Under the pieces are notes generated by a model that ran no database searches, had not been told where the DNA came from, and worked only from the letters and a program-made list of their open reading frames with translations. The translations under genes and the position numbers were made by a program. Source: Brasenia schreberi (Eukaryota > Streptophyta > Magnoliopsida > Nymphaeales > Cabombaceae). From it: DNA of 64,000 nt. The DNA lies in assembly GCA_036023115.1 (NCBI GenBank), contig JAYKKT010000079.1, positions 17,199,501 through 17,263,500 on the forward strand, given 5' to 3'. Of the stretch, positions 23,957 to 38,868 are shown piece by piece (the stretch's first letter is position 1; every line of letters starts with the position of its first letter).

Positions 23957-24124
23957 AGTGCTAATACATAATGTACTTAGTGTGTAATCTTGCTTAAATA
24001 TTTCTATTAGTGGGATTTTAATTACCTTGCATTTAATTCAAATCTTCGTTGTTTATTTAAAAGATCCAAAGATGAAAATATTTAACCAAAATAATGCACC
24101 TAAGTACATTATGCATTTAACGCT
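23957..24124. mobile_element. MITE with ~25-bp TIRs
   Basis: The left end AGTGCTAATACATAATGTAC pairs with the right end, whose reverse complement reads AGCGTTAAATGCATAATGTA; both continue CTTAG. The ~168-bp element has no coding capacity and sits directly beside a (TC)n(AT)n microsatellite at 23879-23955. Confidence 0.65.
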
Positions 24125-24129
24125 ATCAT

Positions 24130-26480
24130 TCTATATATAAAAGTTGTAGGATGCAAACCCGTAATATAGAAAGTCTGTTCAAGCCACTTTCATTCATTCA
24201 ATCAAGGGTCATGAGTAGTCGAGATTGAAAATAAATAAGCGAAAAAATACATGTTCTTTGTGTAGAGTACATGTAGACATAACCAGTTCCAGGTAAACCG
24301 AACCACCAGTTTCAGGTTGTCGGGAACTATGAACCGTGACTGAACTGCCATCGAAATGGCTTCTGCTACGGGTCTATAATCAGTGGTTCCAGGTTCAAAA
24401 CTGGAACCCATCTTGCCAAACAACAAATTTAAAAATAAAAGAGAGTAAAAGTTTTTGAACGTGTGAAACCGGTTCTTCAGTTGGCTGGGCCCATTGATAA
24501 TTATTTTTAAATTTTAATGAAATGTTTACTTTTTGCATATAAAGGTGTGATCGGAGTATCTTTTATGGTTAATTACCGACGAGTCACTGACCGGTATCTT
24601 TCAGGCTTGACTACACACACTTGATGCTTTTACTGTGAGAACGAAAAGCTGGAAGCACAAAGAGCAGCTGGGAGACGACGACTCACAGAGGTGAGAGGCC
24701 ATGCGTTTGTCTCTATCGGCGTGCGTTTGCCTTCGAAAAAGAATTTGCAATGTGAACGTGATTTGCGCACGGAGAAACCAAGACTCATCAAGACCGTATA
24801 AAACAAATGCGAAATGTTACTAGGTGTAAAATCTTAAAAGCTAAACCGCGATTTATATTCCTCAATGTTGAAACCGTAATAGAATCCAGGCGATTCCCGG
24901 TTCGGCTTACCCGGTTTTGGTTTCAACCGGTTTTCAACGTTTCAAGCTGTTCGTAGGGTCACCAACGAACCATCTCTAGAAATATGTATTTTTTACTTTT
25001 AAATTTTAATCTCAATCATTCGTGTCTTTGGATTAAATTATTGAAATTAATTTGAATAGAGTATACACATGAGTGGTTTGCATTCTCTATACTTTCTTTC
25101 TCTCTCTCTATATATATAAATGGAATCCCACCTACCTCTAACATATTCATTTATTTTTTGATGACATGAGTATAATTTAAATTTTTTTAAAAGTTCTTAA
25201 GAAAAAATGAAAGATAATGTTGTTACATTTCTACTGATCGAGTATGACTAAACAAGTTAATGGTGGACATGATCCAATGACTCTCTTTATATATATATAA
25301 GTCTAATATGCTTCTCATATTATATATTTATAATATTTTTAAAAATATCAATCATTAACCTTTAAAAAATAAATGATTAATTTTAAAAATACTCAAATCT
25401 ATTTTATCATCTCAACTGTTTCATCTTTGAGATAAACAATTGACAAAACAAAAAATATTTAACATATAATACATAAAATATAAAGTACAAAATTACAGCA
25501 ATACTTCTAATTCAAATATCTACCAGTGATTATACTAATCAAATAGTTAAAATATTTAAGTATCGATGCGGTTTAAAAATTTACCATTATATATATGTAC
25601 CCCACAACTGAATTCAATGGGTCTCCACTTAAGAGGCCATAGTATAACCGAGGGCTATTTACTTCAGTAAAAAGTTCTAAACCGGCCACGGCCCAATTGG
25701 TCAAGGAACGATAACTGTAAAACTGCAGCAGACTTCACTATACTTTTTATTAGTAAAAACCACATGTACTATCCCTCAGATTTAAGACGTCGACTTAAAA
25801 GAAGTTCTGTATCACGAATTCAATACTCAAGTTTGCTGCCATTTATTGATGAAACACCTACTTGGCAAACTTCTGGTCTGTATCAAAGTCACAAATAACA
25901 TCTCCACCACTTCAAAAGTTGTGTTGATTCATCGGTTTGCTTCAATCACATACAAATCCATCTACTATATGCTTTTCTTCTTGTTACAATGGCAAGGCCA
26001 AAGCCAGGCGACGACCTTCATCTTGCTTGCGGATTGATCCATCGGCAACGTTTGTTTTCTTGTTCTCTTTTTGGTAGAATCTATCTATCTATATAAAGAG
26101 AGAGAGAGAGAGAGAATACTGTTCACCTCTGTCAACGCGTACTCATCCATCCTTTTCTTTCAGAGATCATGGATGTCATATAAAAAGTGATAAGTGGATA
26201 AAAATCCAAAAGATAACTTTTTCATATTTCTTAAAAGTAAAGAGTATGTATATATATATATATATATAATATGGTAAACCTGTAAACCCGCCAAGTATTG
26301 TTGAGAGAAAAAGAGAATAACGTATTTACCACATTATATATATTAATTAGATTTCATGTGTTGACTAATGTTCGACTATTGTTTTTTTAGGGTATGAGTC
26401 TTTTTTTTTAAATTACTAGATGGATGAACGTGTTTAGAGGATGTGTTTTTTCAAAATAAATACATACATACATATATATT
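24130..26480. other. Intergenic, repeat-rich
   Basis: GAACCGG-type repeats lie at 24280-24420 and 24880-24970. An AT-rich block at 25310-25600 resembles the MITE at 10710 (CTCAAATCTATTTTATCATC). Short GA/TA microsatellites occur near 25090, 26095 and 26250. No gene is recognised. Confidence 0.45.
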
Positions 26481-26481
26481 G

Positions 26482-26623
26482 TATGGAAGCCCTAGCTCCT
26501 TCTATATATAATGAATCTTTAAAAATCAAGTAATTAATAATATGATTTATTTTGTAAAAAGACTCAAAACGGGACATACAATAATTAAACTACGCAGATA
26601 TAGAAGGAGCTAGGGCTTCCATA
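26482..26623. repeat. Perfect 26-bp inverted repeat
   Basis: Positions 26482-26507 and 26598-26623 are exact reverse complements (core GGAAGCCCTAGCTCC and GGAGCTAGGGCTTCC) separated by 90 bases. The right arm lies just before the gag-like fragment at 26642. A transcript would form a 26-bp perfect stem. Confidence 0.95.
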
Positions 26624-26641
26624 ACAATTGGGGCTGAAGAC

Positions 26642-26800
26642 ATGGCGACTGTAGAGGGAGAGATTAATGCTCTGTGGACGATCATGGCGGTTCTCAGCCA
26701 AGATCCGATAGCGGTGGCTGCTCGACGAATCAAAGTGTTCGAGCCCAAGGCTTTTGATGGTGCTCGAGATGCAAAGGTCTTAGAGACCGTTGCCAACTGA
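26642..26800 (+). pseudogene. Retrotransposon gag N-terminal fragment
   Basis: A 52-codon frame starting at an ATG and ending at TGA. It contains RRIKVFEPKAFDGARDAKVL, which resembles the plant Ty3-type gag motif K-V-P-E-P-K-x-F-(D/E)-G-A-R-x-A-K that precedes the main gag domain. The acidic EGEINALWTIM stretch before it also fits. The expected continuation is absent after VAN-stop, so this is a scrap of a retroelement or a gene made from one. Confidence 0.6.
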
Positions 26801-27740
26801 TCACGTTCAATAGGGTGACCAACCACAGAGAAATCCTATGTTGAGGTTGTATAGGGTCACTTAATCATCAAATCTATTGAATATTGAATGAGTTGAGTTG
26901 CCGGCGGGACAAATTCCTTCCGTTTAACTCGATTTTGACAGTTTAGGCTCATCATAAATGAGATATTCCGACTGTTGTTTCCGTTCCAATGGTTTGAATT
27001 AAACATGGGTTTAAGACTATAGAAAAGACTTTCCGCAAATCGTCGAAAACATTCATTCTAGTGAGTGGATATACCCTGATTATACTATAACTGGCCAAAT
27101 TTAGGTTTACTTATACTCCAGCTGAAGACGTATTTATGTCACAAAAACGGACACCGAAATGAAAATGTGAGATGAGAAAAAATAAATCTTAAAGAATTAA
27201 GAAATGGGGACAGGGCGACATATATAAAATATATGTCTTGTTAAAAGTAACAGCACAATTCGGATTTTTTCGACGCCAACAATATGTAAAACAATTAGAA
27301 AACAAGTGGTAAAAAGAAAATATGGTGAGTTTGCACATTGATGTCTGAATTCTAGATCTCTCTCACTTTAATTGGAAGATCAATCCAACCATGCTGCAAG
27401 ATTTTAATTTATTTCATCAAATTAAGTATTTAACAAAGCTAAACTATCATAAAAAAAAGTTTTCGCAAGTACATATTCCATTTGATTGTCATATCGAAAC
27501 TAGAAACTTCGACTTCCGAACATTAATTTTCATGAAACATAGGACGGATTCAATAAAACCATTGAACTGGATTTGATCAAATACTTGCTCCAGCTCAAAG
27601 AGAACGATGTCGATTTTTGGTTAAAAGTCATTTTTTAACTAATTGGTACTTAACCAGTTTGATGACAAATTTTAAATTATCAAGTCGTCTTTCAGAGGTT
27701 TTTTTGATGACTAATAAGCATATAATCATTTATATGTATA
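26801..27740. other. Intergenic, nothing recognised
   Basis: AT-rich spacer without recognisable gene, RNA or repeat structure. Confidence 0.4.
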
Positions 27741-27912
27741 GATCAAACCACTGGTTCCAATTACTCCGGAACATGGAATTGGCCTCGGGCCGGTTTTGGA
27801 ACTGCAGGTTCCAGAGGTTTAAGGTTTGAGCCTGGAACCACTTGGAACCAGGAACATATATTAAACAAGTTTAAAATTTAAAAACCAAATTCAGAAACTG
27901 GTGGTTTAGAAC

Positions 27913-28093
27913 CAGTGGCGGATCTACGAAGAAGGCTGGAAGGGCATTCTCCCCATGAAATCTTGCGATTTCAATGTAAAAGATACATTTTACAGTTGAA
28001 TACAAGCTTGAGATACATGCTTCGTTCTCCTAACACAATGAAATACATACTTTGCCCCCCTCCCCCTATCACTATTTTCTAGATCCGCTACTG
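27913..28093. mobile_element. hAT-type MITE, 181 bp, with perfect TSD
   Basis: The terminal inverted repeats are CAGTGGCGGATCTACGAA and CAGTAGCGGATCTAGAAA. The flanks are an exact 8-bp direct duplication, TTTAGAAC (27905-27912 and 28094-28101), as hAT transposases make. The interior has CCCCCCTCCCCC near the right end and no coding capacity. It is inserted into a GAACCGG-type repeat. A degraded relative of its right end lies at 60300-60385. Confidence 0.9.
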
Positions 28094-28172
28094 TTTAGAA
28101 CTACTGGTTTCGGTAAAGAACATCGAATACAGAAAAATATATCCTTTATAAATTACAAGTGATTTTATGGTT

Positions 28173-28690
28173 GGAGGCAAGGGTGGACAGACCCTACCAG
28201 ATGTGTACACCCCCAGTATTGAACTCTTCACCTTTAATTTCTGTTTAGCATGAGGTCAGTTCCCTTATTCAAAATATTAATGACAAAGGCAAGAACTTAG
28301 AATAAATAAAAGTATATTCAGTGATGGATAAACAACAATTATATTTGTGGTCGCAAGCCAAGATCAGACAGACACCTACTAGATGTGTACTTCCCCGGTA
28401 TTGAACTCTTGACATTTCATTTCTGTTTAGCATGAGGTCAGTTCCCTTATTCAAAATGTTAATGACAAAGGCAAGAACTTAGAATATATAAAAGTATATT
28501 CAGTGATGGATAAACAACAATTATATTTGTGGTCGCAAGCCAAGATCAGACAGACACCTACCAGATGTGTACGCCCCCGGTATCGAACTCTTGACATTTC
28601 ACTTCTGTTTAGCATGAGGTCAGTTCCCTTATTCAAAACATTAATGACAAACACATGAACTTAGAATACACAAAAGTATATTCAGTGAAG
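28173..28690 (-). repeat. 182-bp tandem repeat, SINE-like, ~2.8 copies
   Basis: AGATGTGTAC recurs at 28199, 28381 and 28563, exactly 182 bases apart, with nearly identical sequence between. On the minus strand each unit contains a B-box-like GTCAAGAGTTCGATACCGGG, preceded by GGGAACTGACCTCATGC, suggesting a tRNA-derived head. The short open frames beginning MNKGTDLMLNRNEMSR are products of the repeat. Confidence 0.85.
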
Positions 28691-28799
28691 ATAAATTGCA
28701 ACTGGTTTTGTCTTTTGACCTTTTGAAGCAACCGTAGCCAGGCCAGCGCTGGCCCCTTGTGCGGGGCAAAGTACAATTATAGAGAAGTGGGGGTGGACA

Positions 28800-29090
28800 G
28801 GTCCCATTCTGCGTAACCCGGAACTGGGGCGGGTTCCAGTTTTGGAACCATCGGTTTTGGGGAGGTTCCAATTTCGGAACGACCCCAGAACCACTGGTGC
28901 AGTTTTAAAACCTTTTCTTTTTAAATCAAGGGAAATGGGTTTCTTGCTGTTGAGATACTGATATGTTTGTGATAAACATTTTAGAAAATATTTAAAATAT
29001 AGTTAGCGGTGACCGCTGGCTCCGGTTTGGGTTTTCAGGTCGGTTTCCAGAAACCATGAACTGTAACCGATTCTAAGCACCACCGGTGCC
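28800..29090. repeat. GAACCGG-family dispersed repeat
   Basis: Clustered GGTTCC/GGAACC words, including GGGCGGGTTCCAGTTTTGGA, GGTTCCAATTTCGGAACG and CACCGGTGCCAGC. Same family as at 23560 and 27750. Confidence 0.5.
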
Positions 29091-29419
29091 AGCTTTGAAT
29101 TATTTAAATATATATATACTTAAATAATCAGTCAACCTGTTCCTAATATGCAGTTTTTGTGTTGATCTTCTATAACTGGAGGAAACAATTTTTGTTAATC
29201 TAGTGTCAATCGGAACCGATTGGGGTGAAAATATTAGGCTCGTCTAAACAACCTGACTGGAAAATATACGAATACGAGTGAGATAGACTTAAAATTTAGA
29301 AATTGATGGGCTTCAACGGGAAAATACTCCCGTTTTACTAAAATTGAGGTTGTCTACAATCCTTTTGTTGCTGTTTGTTATGACATCTTGGTTTAGAAAA
29401 ATAATATTTTTTTGTTGTT

Positions 29420-29625
29420 CATGTTTAAAGATGTTAATTAATTAATTAAGTGAATTACGGGAAATGCAGAAGGGTTCAAATAATTAATTTCTTTAGAAGA
29501 GTTTCACTGTGGGTAACATACAAAATAAATATATGTATGAAGAAGGACTTTCCAATGATTAATTTGTGTAGATGTGAACATCCCAAATGAAAATAAACTT
29601 ACCATAAAATCTTGAGAGATGCATA
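29420..29625. repeat. Left copy of a 206-bp target duplication
   Basis: Matches 29881-30086 over its whole length with two visible differences (GACTTTCC against GACTTTTC, CTTGAGAG against CTTCAGAG). Together they bracket the RTE LINE fragment. Confidence 0.95.
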
Positions 29626-29880
29626 TTGGGAGTAAACTTACCAACAAGAAGATCAAAAGAAGAACCTGTAAGAAGGTTAGAAAAACTAAATTTGGAAAGT
29701 ATTAAAAGAGGTAGAGGACGACCACAAAAGTGTTGGAAAGAAACAATAAAGAATGATCTAGCTTATTGGGAGTTAACTGCTAACATGGCACATGATAGGG
29801 ATCTGTGGAAACAAAGAATCCATGTAGCCGACCCCGTCTAGTATGGGAAAAGGCTTAGTTGTTGTTGTTGTTGTTGTTGT
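29626..29880 (+). mobile_element. 5'-truncated RTE-type LINE
   Basis: The 255-bp insert encodes the extreme C-terminus of an RTE-clade LINE polyprotein: SIKRGRGRPQKCWKETIK, then DLAYWEL, RDLWKQR and IHVADPV before the stop. This is followed by TATGGGAAAAGGCTTA and a (GTT)n tail of seven to eight units. RGRP-W and HVADP motifs with a TTG-repeat 3' end are characteristic of plant RTE elements. The rest of the element, including the endonuclease and reverse transcriptase, is absent, as expected for aborted reverse transcription. Confidence 0.9.
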
Positions 29881-30086
29881 CATGTTTAAAGATGTTAATT
29901 AATTAATTAAGTGAATTACGGGAAATGCAGAAGGGTTCAAATAATTAATTTCTTTAGAAGAGTTTCACTGTGGGTAACATACAAAATAAATATATGTATG
30001 AAGAAGGACTTTTCAATGATTAATTTGTGTAGATGTGAACATCCCAAATGAAAATAAACTTACCATAAAATCTTCAGAGATGCATA
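29881..30086. repeat. Right copy of a 206-bp target duplication
   Basis: Begins CATGTTTAAAGATG directly after the (GTT)n tail and ends GAGATGCATA. About 99% identical to 29420-29625. Confidence 0.95.
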
Positions 30087-31140
30087 CAACCAGACAAGCT
30101 CGCCAATTGATCATGAAGGTGAAGAACACCATCGCTTGGTTGGTTCAAGAGGTTTGGCATCTTCCTCTTAAGCAAGGGTTCTTCAATGGAGAACAACACT
30201 GGGAGAGCTTTAGCTGTTTTACCTTCAAAGTGAGTTGACCCAATTCAAACCGGATTAACAGCCGACCTCCTGCGCATATTGTAGTATACAATAACAGCAG
30301 AAGTATCATACATTTTTTAAGAACATTCATTCTGAATCAACTACGAAGTATTTGAAATATAAATACAATAAATAGAAAAAATAGAAAATTGATTTTATTT
30401 TACATTCTTGAATAATACTTAAACATAATAGTCAAATAATGCCTATATTTATCCGTGTAATATCAAAGATATCTATAAAGGAAATTATTTTTAAAAAATT
30501 TATAAACATTTCCTGATTGGAGTATTAAATAAATTAATATTATATCTTAGTATATATTTTAAAACATCATGGAAAATAAATGCATTAGATTTACACACAT
30601 ACAAATCGATGATGATGACTCATAAAAATACAAGTTTTCTGTTTGGCCACGGAAGTTGACTTTCTAAGTCATTAGTTTTTTTATTTTTTAAATATTTTCT
30701 TTTTAGAATGTATTACTTATTTACACTTAATATCATAAATAAATAGGGAATAAAATAAAAAACAAAATAAGGACAAATAAATGATATTACGGTGTAAATT
30801 TTTGTTTTGTAATTATGCGGGTTTTAACGCTAAAATAGGACCCTTAACAATATGCTTGTTTAAAATAAGACTGAGTATTCTTGTTAAACAATAAAAACCG
30901 AAAAGGTATAGAAAAGACTTTCTATTTACCGGCAGCACAAAATGTTAGAAAATACAATTATAATTTCAAAAGAAAGAAAAGCTAAGACACTCGAATCTCG
31001 ATCCACCTTCCTTCTCTCTCTCTCCCTCTCTGCCATACAATTTGGACGAAACTCTCTCTCCACCCCGCACGTTTTGGCATCTCCGTTGCTTGTGTTAGAG
31101 CAAGGGCGTTTTCTTTAGTTAAATTTATCTGCCTTCTCCC
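30087..31140. other. Spacer and distal upstream region of CP1
   Basis: AT-rich with no gene recognised. The last 150 bases are pyrimidine-rich (CTTCTCTCTCTCTCCCTC at about 31010), common in plant promoters. Confidence 0.4.
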
Positions 31141-31145
31141 TCCTC

Positions 31146-31152
31146 TATAAAA
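31146..31152 (+). promoter_or_regulatory. TATA box of CP1
   Basis: TATAAAA lies 88 bases before the CP1 start codon, predicting transcription from about 31177 and a leader near 57 bases. Confidence 0.65.
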
Positions 31153-31233
31153 TCCTATCCCATCTCCTCCAGATTCATCATCTTATCAATCTCCTTCCTT
31201 CACTCTCAGCCTCGAGGACCTCATTATATCAAA

Positions 31234-33412
<2,179 letters not shown>

Positions 33413-33775
33413 ATATGAACTCACTCTCATTATGAGAAGTCCGTTAAAAAGGAAGAATGATTGTATGATTGAGTATGATAGTTTGGCGTAGCAGATCACT
33501 TAGACATCTTCAATAAGTTTGTAGTAGTTGGAATTATGGTTTGGAAATAATAGTAGTGTACTGAATGTCTCTGAAGTCACTTATTGAGGTTCTTAAACCC
33601 AATTATATGCTGCTCATTTCATTTTCAATGTGCTAGCTGATGCGTGTACGATGGCCAAGTAGTAACTAATTCCGTAGTTTCCAAACTTGAACTCTAATTA
33701 AACAGCACAAGGTGCCCTGTCTCTCCTAGGGTTTGACAAAAGAGAACCTTCGGGTTGGACGTTATATATATATAT

Positions 33776-33809
<34 letters not shown>

Positions 33810-33880
33810 GCAGAGTAGAAAAATGAAGCTACCTTGATGTTCTTGTAGGGTCTTGAACGTTGAAAATTCCAAACTATTTT

Positions 33881-33921
<41 letters not shown>

Positions 33922-34384
33922 TGTTTCTTTCTTTTTAATTGTTTTGATAGAGCGAAAGATATTCAAACAATTATATGATGGATTTCACTTTTGCGCATAC
34001 TTTATATGGGCGCATGAATCTTATGGCGATTCCAAATAGATGATACGTATTTGTTCCATATGGCCTCTCAATATGTCCTATGCAGGGATGCTGCGACATA
34101 AATATATTTATATGCAGAGAGCCTATAGAATATGCGGACAAACAATCATGCTAAATTCTCGTCAATAATCATACCCATCTAATCAAAAGAGAGAGATGAA
34201 AAGCAAAACACGAAAATCTTGCTTTTTAATCTAATACAATGTAATGATTACTTGTTATGGACTTTAGCACGATTATTTGTGGATTTTGGACAAGCTCTCT
34301 CTCTCTCACCGTTAGCCTGAATCGATTGGATCCCTGCTAATTGTATTTGCTATATATATATATATATGTATATAGATATATACA
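33413..34384. other. CP1 3' flank with microsatellites
   Basis: The probable 3' UTR lies within the first ~200 bases. (GA)n at 33783-33810, (AT)n at 33885-33918 and 34352-34370. No gene is seen. Confidence 0.5.
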
Positions 34385-34662
34385 CATACACATACTTTGT
34401 AGATGATATAATGCACAAAACTAGGTACGCTATTGGATTAGACGTCCCTTAAATATATGAGAAAACCCAAACCAAGACTTAAATTTGAACCCAGCACAAA
34501 TCCGAGAAACTAGATTACCGATATATACATACACATAATTGTAGATGATTTAATGCACAAAACTAGGCATGTTATTGGTTTGGATGACACTTAAATATAT
34601 GGGAAAACCCAAACCAAGACTTAAATTTGAACCCAGCACAAATCCAAGAAACTAGATTACCA
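34385..34662. repeat. Two-copy 142-bp tandem duplication
   Basis: GTAGATGAT(A/T)TAATGCACAA begins at 34399 and 34541, followed in both by CAAAACTAGG and AACCCAAACCAAGACTTAAA. It lies immediately before the segmental duplication that carries CP2. Confidence 0.85.
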
Positions 34663-34795
34663 ATTTGATTATTTGGATATCATACCTGTTTAATCTGTAA
34701 AACAAACTAGACCTTTTTCCATTCTATGCGGGGTGGACTATATGGTGGATTCTTTGTTTTCATAAACCTCGATCGTGTGCGGGATTCCACGGGTT

Positions 34796-34799
<4 letters not shown>

Positions 34800-34854
<55 letters not shown>
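34800..34854. repeat. (GA)n microsatellite
   Basis: About 27 GA units, at the same place as the interrupted GA tract at 39086-39120 in duplication copy B. Confidence 0.95.
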
Positions 34855-34859
<5 letters not shown>

Positions 34860-35369
34860 GCCAAATATTCTATCCCTAATCGGTGCCATAATCCCCGCCC
34901 CCCAGCTTCACCTCGCTGGCTGAGCGCCACTACCACCCGGAGGAAAGCACTTCTCTCAGCATCTATAAGGCAGCCGTTGAAATGGTTAACGTGAGCAGAT
35001 CCGGGCCAAATATTCTATCCCTATCGAAACTCCTTCATACCCAACCCTCATTGCATCCATCCCGACCCAAACCCCTTCCTCTTGTAGTTGAACTAGTTCG
35101 AATCCAAATTCAATCTGTTCTGTCTCCCGTGCACACATGTTAGCCCCGGCAGCAATCCAACTTCCTTCCCCTTCCCATATTGGTACAGCATCCCCAATAC
35201 ACTCTATCAAGTATCAAGAGATGAAAAAGGTTCCATTCAACAGGGTCTCGATTCCACATCATTCCGCTGGGAATTCATTGATCACATAAATCTCTGTTCT
35301 CTCACTGTACTCGTACTTTTACATGGTTAAAAAAGAAGAAAAAGTTCCAAGAACTCAATGCCTCGACTT

Positions 35370-35480
35370 ATCCTAAATTCCTCCAAAAGAGATGACTCAA
35401 AAGAACTTTCAAATTGAAGGTCATGAGTTCAATACCATGGGGTGTGTATATCGTAGGGGGTCTGCATGCATTGACAGCAA
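35370..35480 (+). repeat. tRNA-like SINE fragment
   Basis: GAGATGACTCAAAAGAACTT followed by AAGGTCATGAGTTCAATACC gives an A-box/B-box-like layout close to that at 3455. No tail or target duplication was identified. It is not found in duplication copy B, so it may have inserted after the duplication or been lost there. Confidence 0.4.
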
Positions 35481-35793
35481 AACAACATGCTAACAATATA
35501 ATGTTAAACATTATCCTTGCTTTTTCGATGGGTTTCTCTCTAACTAAAAAAGTACCGCGAGATGAGACACTTAAGGCCATATTTCGAATAAACTCATTCT
35601 CAAACATCCCACTCAAATCTCATTATCGAGATACAGCACTGTATAAAACACCAAGAGTTGCCCGTCGCTGTAGGAGGGCTTTATTCACGTAACACACATC
35701 ATAGGCAATCCATACACACAGAAACATCATGTATGTTTGTTCAAGCACGATTTAGTAAGGGAAAGCATCTGTTATCATATGCAAAAGCATGGT

Positions 35794-37280
<1,487 letters not shown>

Positions 37281-37434
37281 AATGATTATTTGTCTCTCTC
37301 TCTCTCTCAATTTGTATGGCTAGCTTTTGGTGAAGAAAGGAGCTTTTGGTGAAGAAAGGAGGGGTTGTCTGTAAAGGAATTGCAAGGGATTTGAAGGCTT
37401 ACTTTGATAGTCGTTCTGAGGTCAAGATACTGAG

Positions 37435-37442
37435 TTTATATA
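37435..37442 (-). promoter_or_regulatory. TATA box of CP2
   Basis: TATATAAA on the minus strand, about 155 bases before the CP2 ATG, within a block (CTCACTCAATTGCCTATATA) shared with CP3, CP4 and CP5. The leader contains a GA tract and AGCCTTCAAATCCCTTGCAA. Confidence 0.6.
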
Positions 37443-37499
37443 GGCAATTGAGTGAGCGCCAATTATTAACATCCTTGTTTTGCTTTTGACTCTTAAAAA

Positions 37500-38290
37500 A
37501 ATGATGATATGCTTCTCGTTTAAATTTAACTTGTGTCGTTGTCACAAGTTTTGACTGACAAAAATCTTAAAATGATTAGATTGCAGCAAATTTAGTTATT
37601 TTTGACTAATTATTTTACATGTTACAATTGGAAGCTTGAAGTCGCCCCAGATACGTAATTCATGTCCAAGTATTATATAAACTAAAACACACAAACTAAT
37701 AGTCAAATGTTGGATACAGGGGTCCATGCATATAAAGTAAATTTTTTCAAGTCTAATAGTTTGGTTGTTTTAGTTTATACAATACTTAGCCATGAGATAG
37801 ATATGAGGGTGTGCATTCGGCTTTGACATTCAATTGTAACGTGCAAAATAATTACTCAAACGTTGCTAAGTTTCCTACAATTTAATCATTTTAGGATTTT
37901 CATTCGTAATAACTCTTGAAAATGAACAAGCTAAATTTATACCATTGAAAAGGACCTTTTGACATCGACACTAACATTCGATGGTATTAGTTTTTAAAAA
38001 AATATCTCACAATTTATTGAGAAGGTAGAGATGCACACAATTTACGAGTTCACTCAAGGTACCCATTCTTACACAAGATTTAAAAATAGTCTTTATACAA
38101 TTTATAAAATAATGTCTTGCAAGTCTAGTAGTTTGTTTGTTGTAGTTTATACAATTCTTAGCCATGATTCGGATGTTGAGGGGTTGTGCCTTCGGCTTCG
38201 ACCTTCTAATTCTAGCATGCAACATAATTAGTCAAAAGTTTCTAAATTTTCTACAATCCAACATTTGGGGATTATCATCGGTGGGAACTC
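37500..38290. repeat. ~450-bp repeat array, small block
   Basis: One forward unit (about 37540-37660, TTTGACTAATTATTTTACAT) meets reverse units (about 37700-37930 and 38160-38290, GCAAAATAATTACTCAAACG). This block lies between the divergent promoters of CP2 (minus) and CP4 (plus). It is the same family as 41960-54750. Confidence 0.85.
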
Positions 38291-38415
38291 GTGAAAATTA
38301 CATGTTAAATTTCCTTTACAGCCAACCCCTCCTTTCTTCACCAAAAGGAGATGCAATCCTCGATCGATCATGTGTATGAACAAGGATGTTGATAGTTGGC
38401 GCTCACTCAATTTGC

Positions 38416-38423
38416 TATATAAA
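38416..38423 (+). promoter_or_regulatory. TATA box of the CP4 fragment
   Basis: TATATAAA about 100 bases before the CP4 ATG, in the same CTCACTCAATTTGCTATATA context as the other copies but on the opposite strand. Confidence 0.55.
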
Positions 38424-38524
38424 CCCATTATCTTGACCTTTGTAAGGTATATCAAGGAAGCCTTCAAATCTCTCTCCTTTCTTCACCAAATGCTAGCCAT
38501 ACAAATTGAGAGAGAAACAAATAG

Positions 38525-38742
38525 CATGGGGAAGTGCCATGCATTTGCATTGCTTCTTATTATTCTGGTTAGTTCGTGTTCAAAGTCTTGCATTTCCTTT
38601 ATTGCTTCTATGTACACTCTCCAACTCAATGCGTTTGGTGACCTCACCATTAAGAGTTCCTGTCCACCTACACCCCACCCGGACTCCATGACCCCATATC
38701 TAATGCGACATCCTTTAAGAGCAGTTATCAATCGGCATCCAT
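38525..38742 (+). pseudogene. Protease 5' fragment CP4 (inverted)
   Basis: Reads MGKCHAFALLLIIL, then diverges, then rejoins the family at YTLQLNAFGDLTIK. It is out of frame beyond that (CCACCTACACCCCACC corresponds to the STYIGYNP coding region). A large part of the propeptide, including the ERFNIN helix, is deleted. No mature protease domain, exon 2, 3 or 4 follows. It is the only member of this subfamily on the plus strand and is head to head with CP2. Confidence 0.88.
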
Positions 38743-38810
38743 GGAAACATGAATGCTTTGATTTATCATAAAAATCAAATTTGATTGTGCAATACACTTG
38801 ATAGAGCGTG

Positions 38811-38812
<2 letters not shown>

Positions 38813-38865
<53 letters not shown>
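38813..38865. repeat. (TA)n(GA)n microsatellite
   Basis: TA units followed directly by GA units. The next 80 bases (AAATGCTCAAAACACATCC, TCTACTTTATCATCTGAATC) resemble the MITE end seen at 10710. Confidence 0.9.
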
Positions 38866-38868
<3 letters not shown>

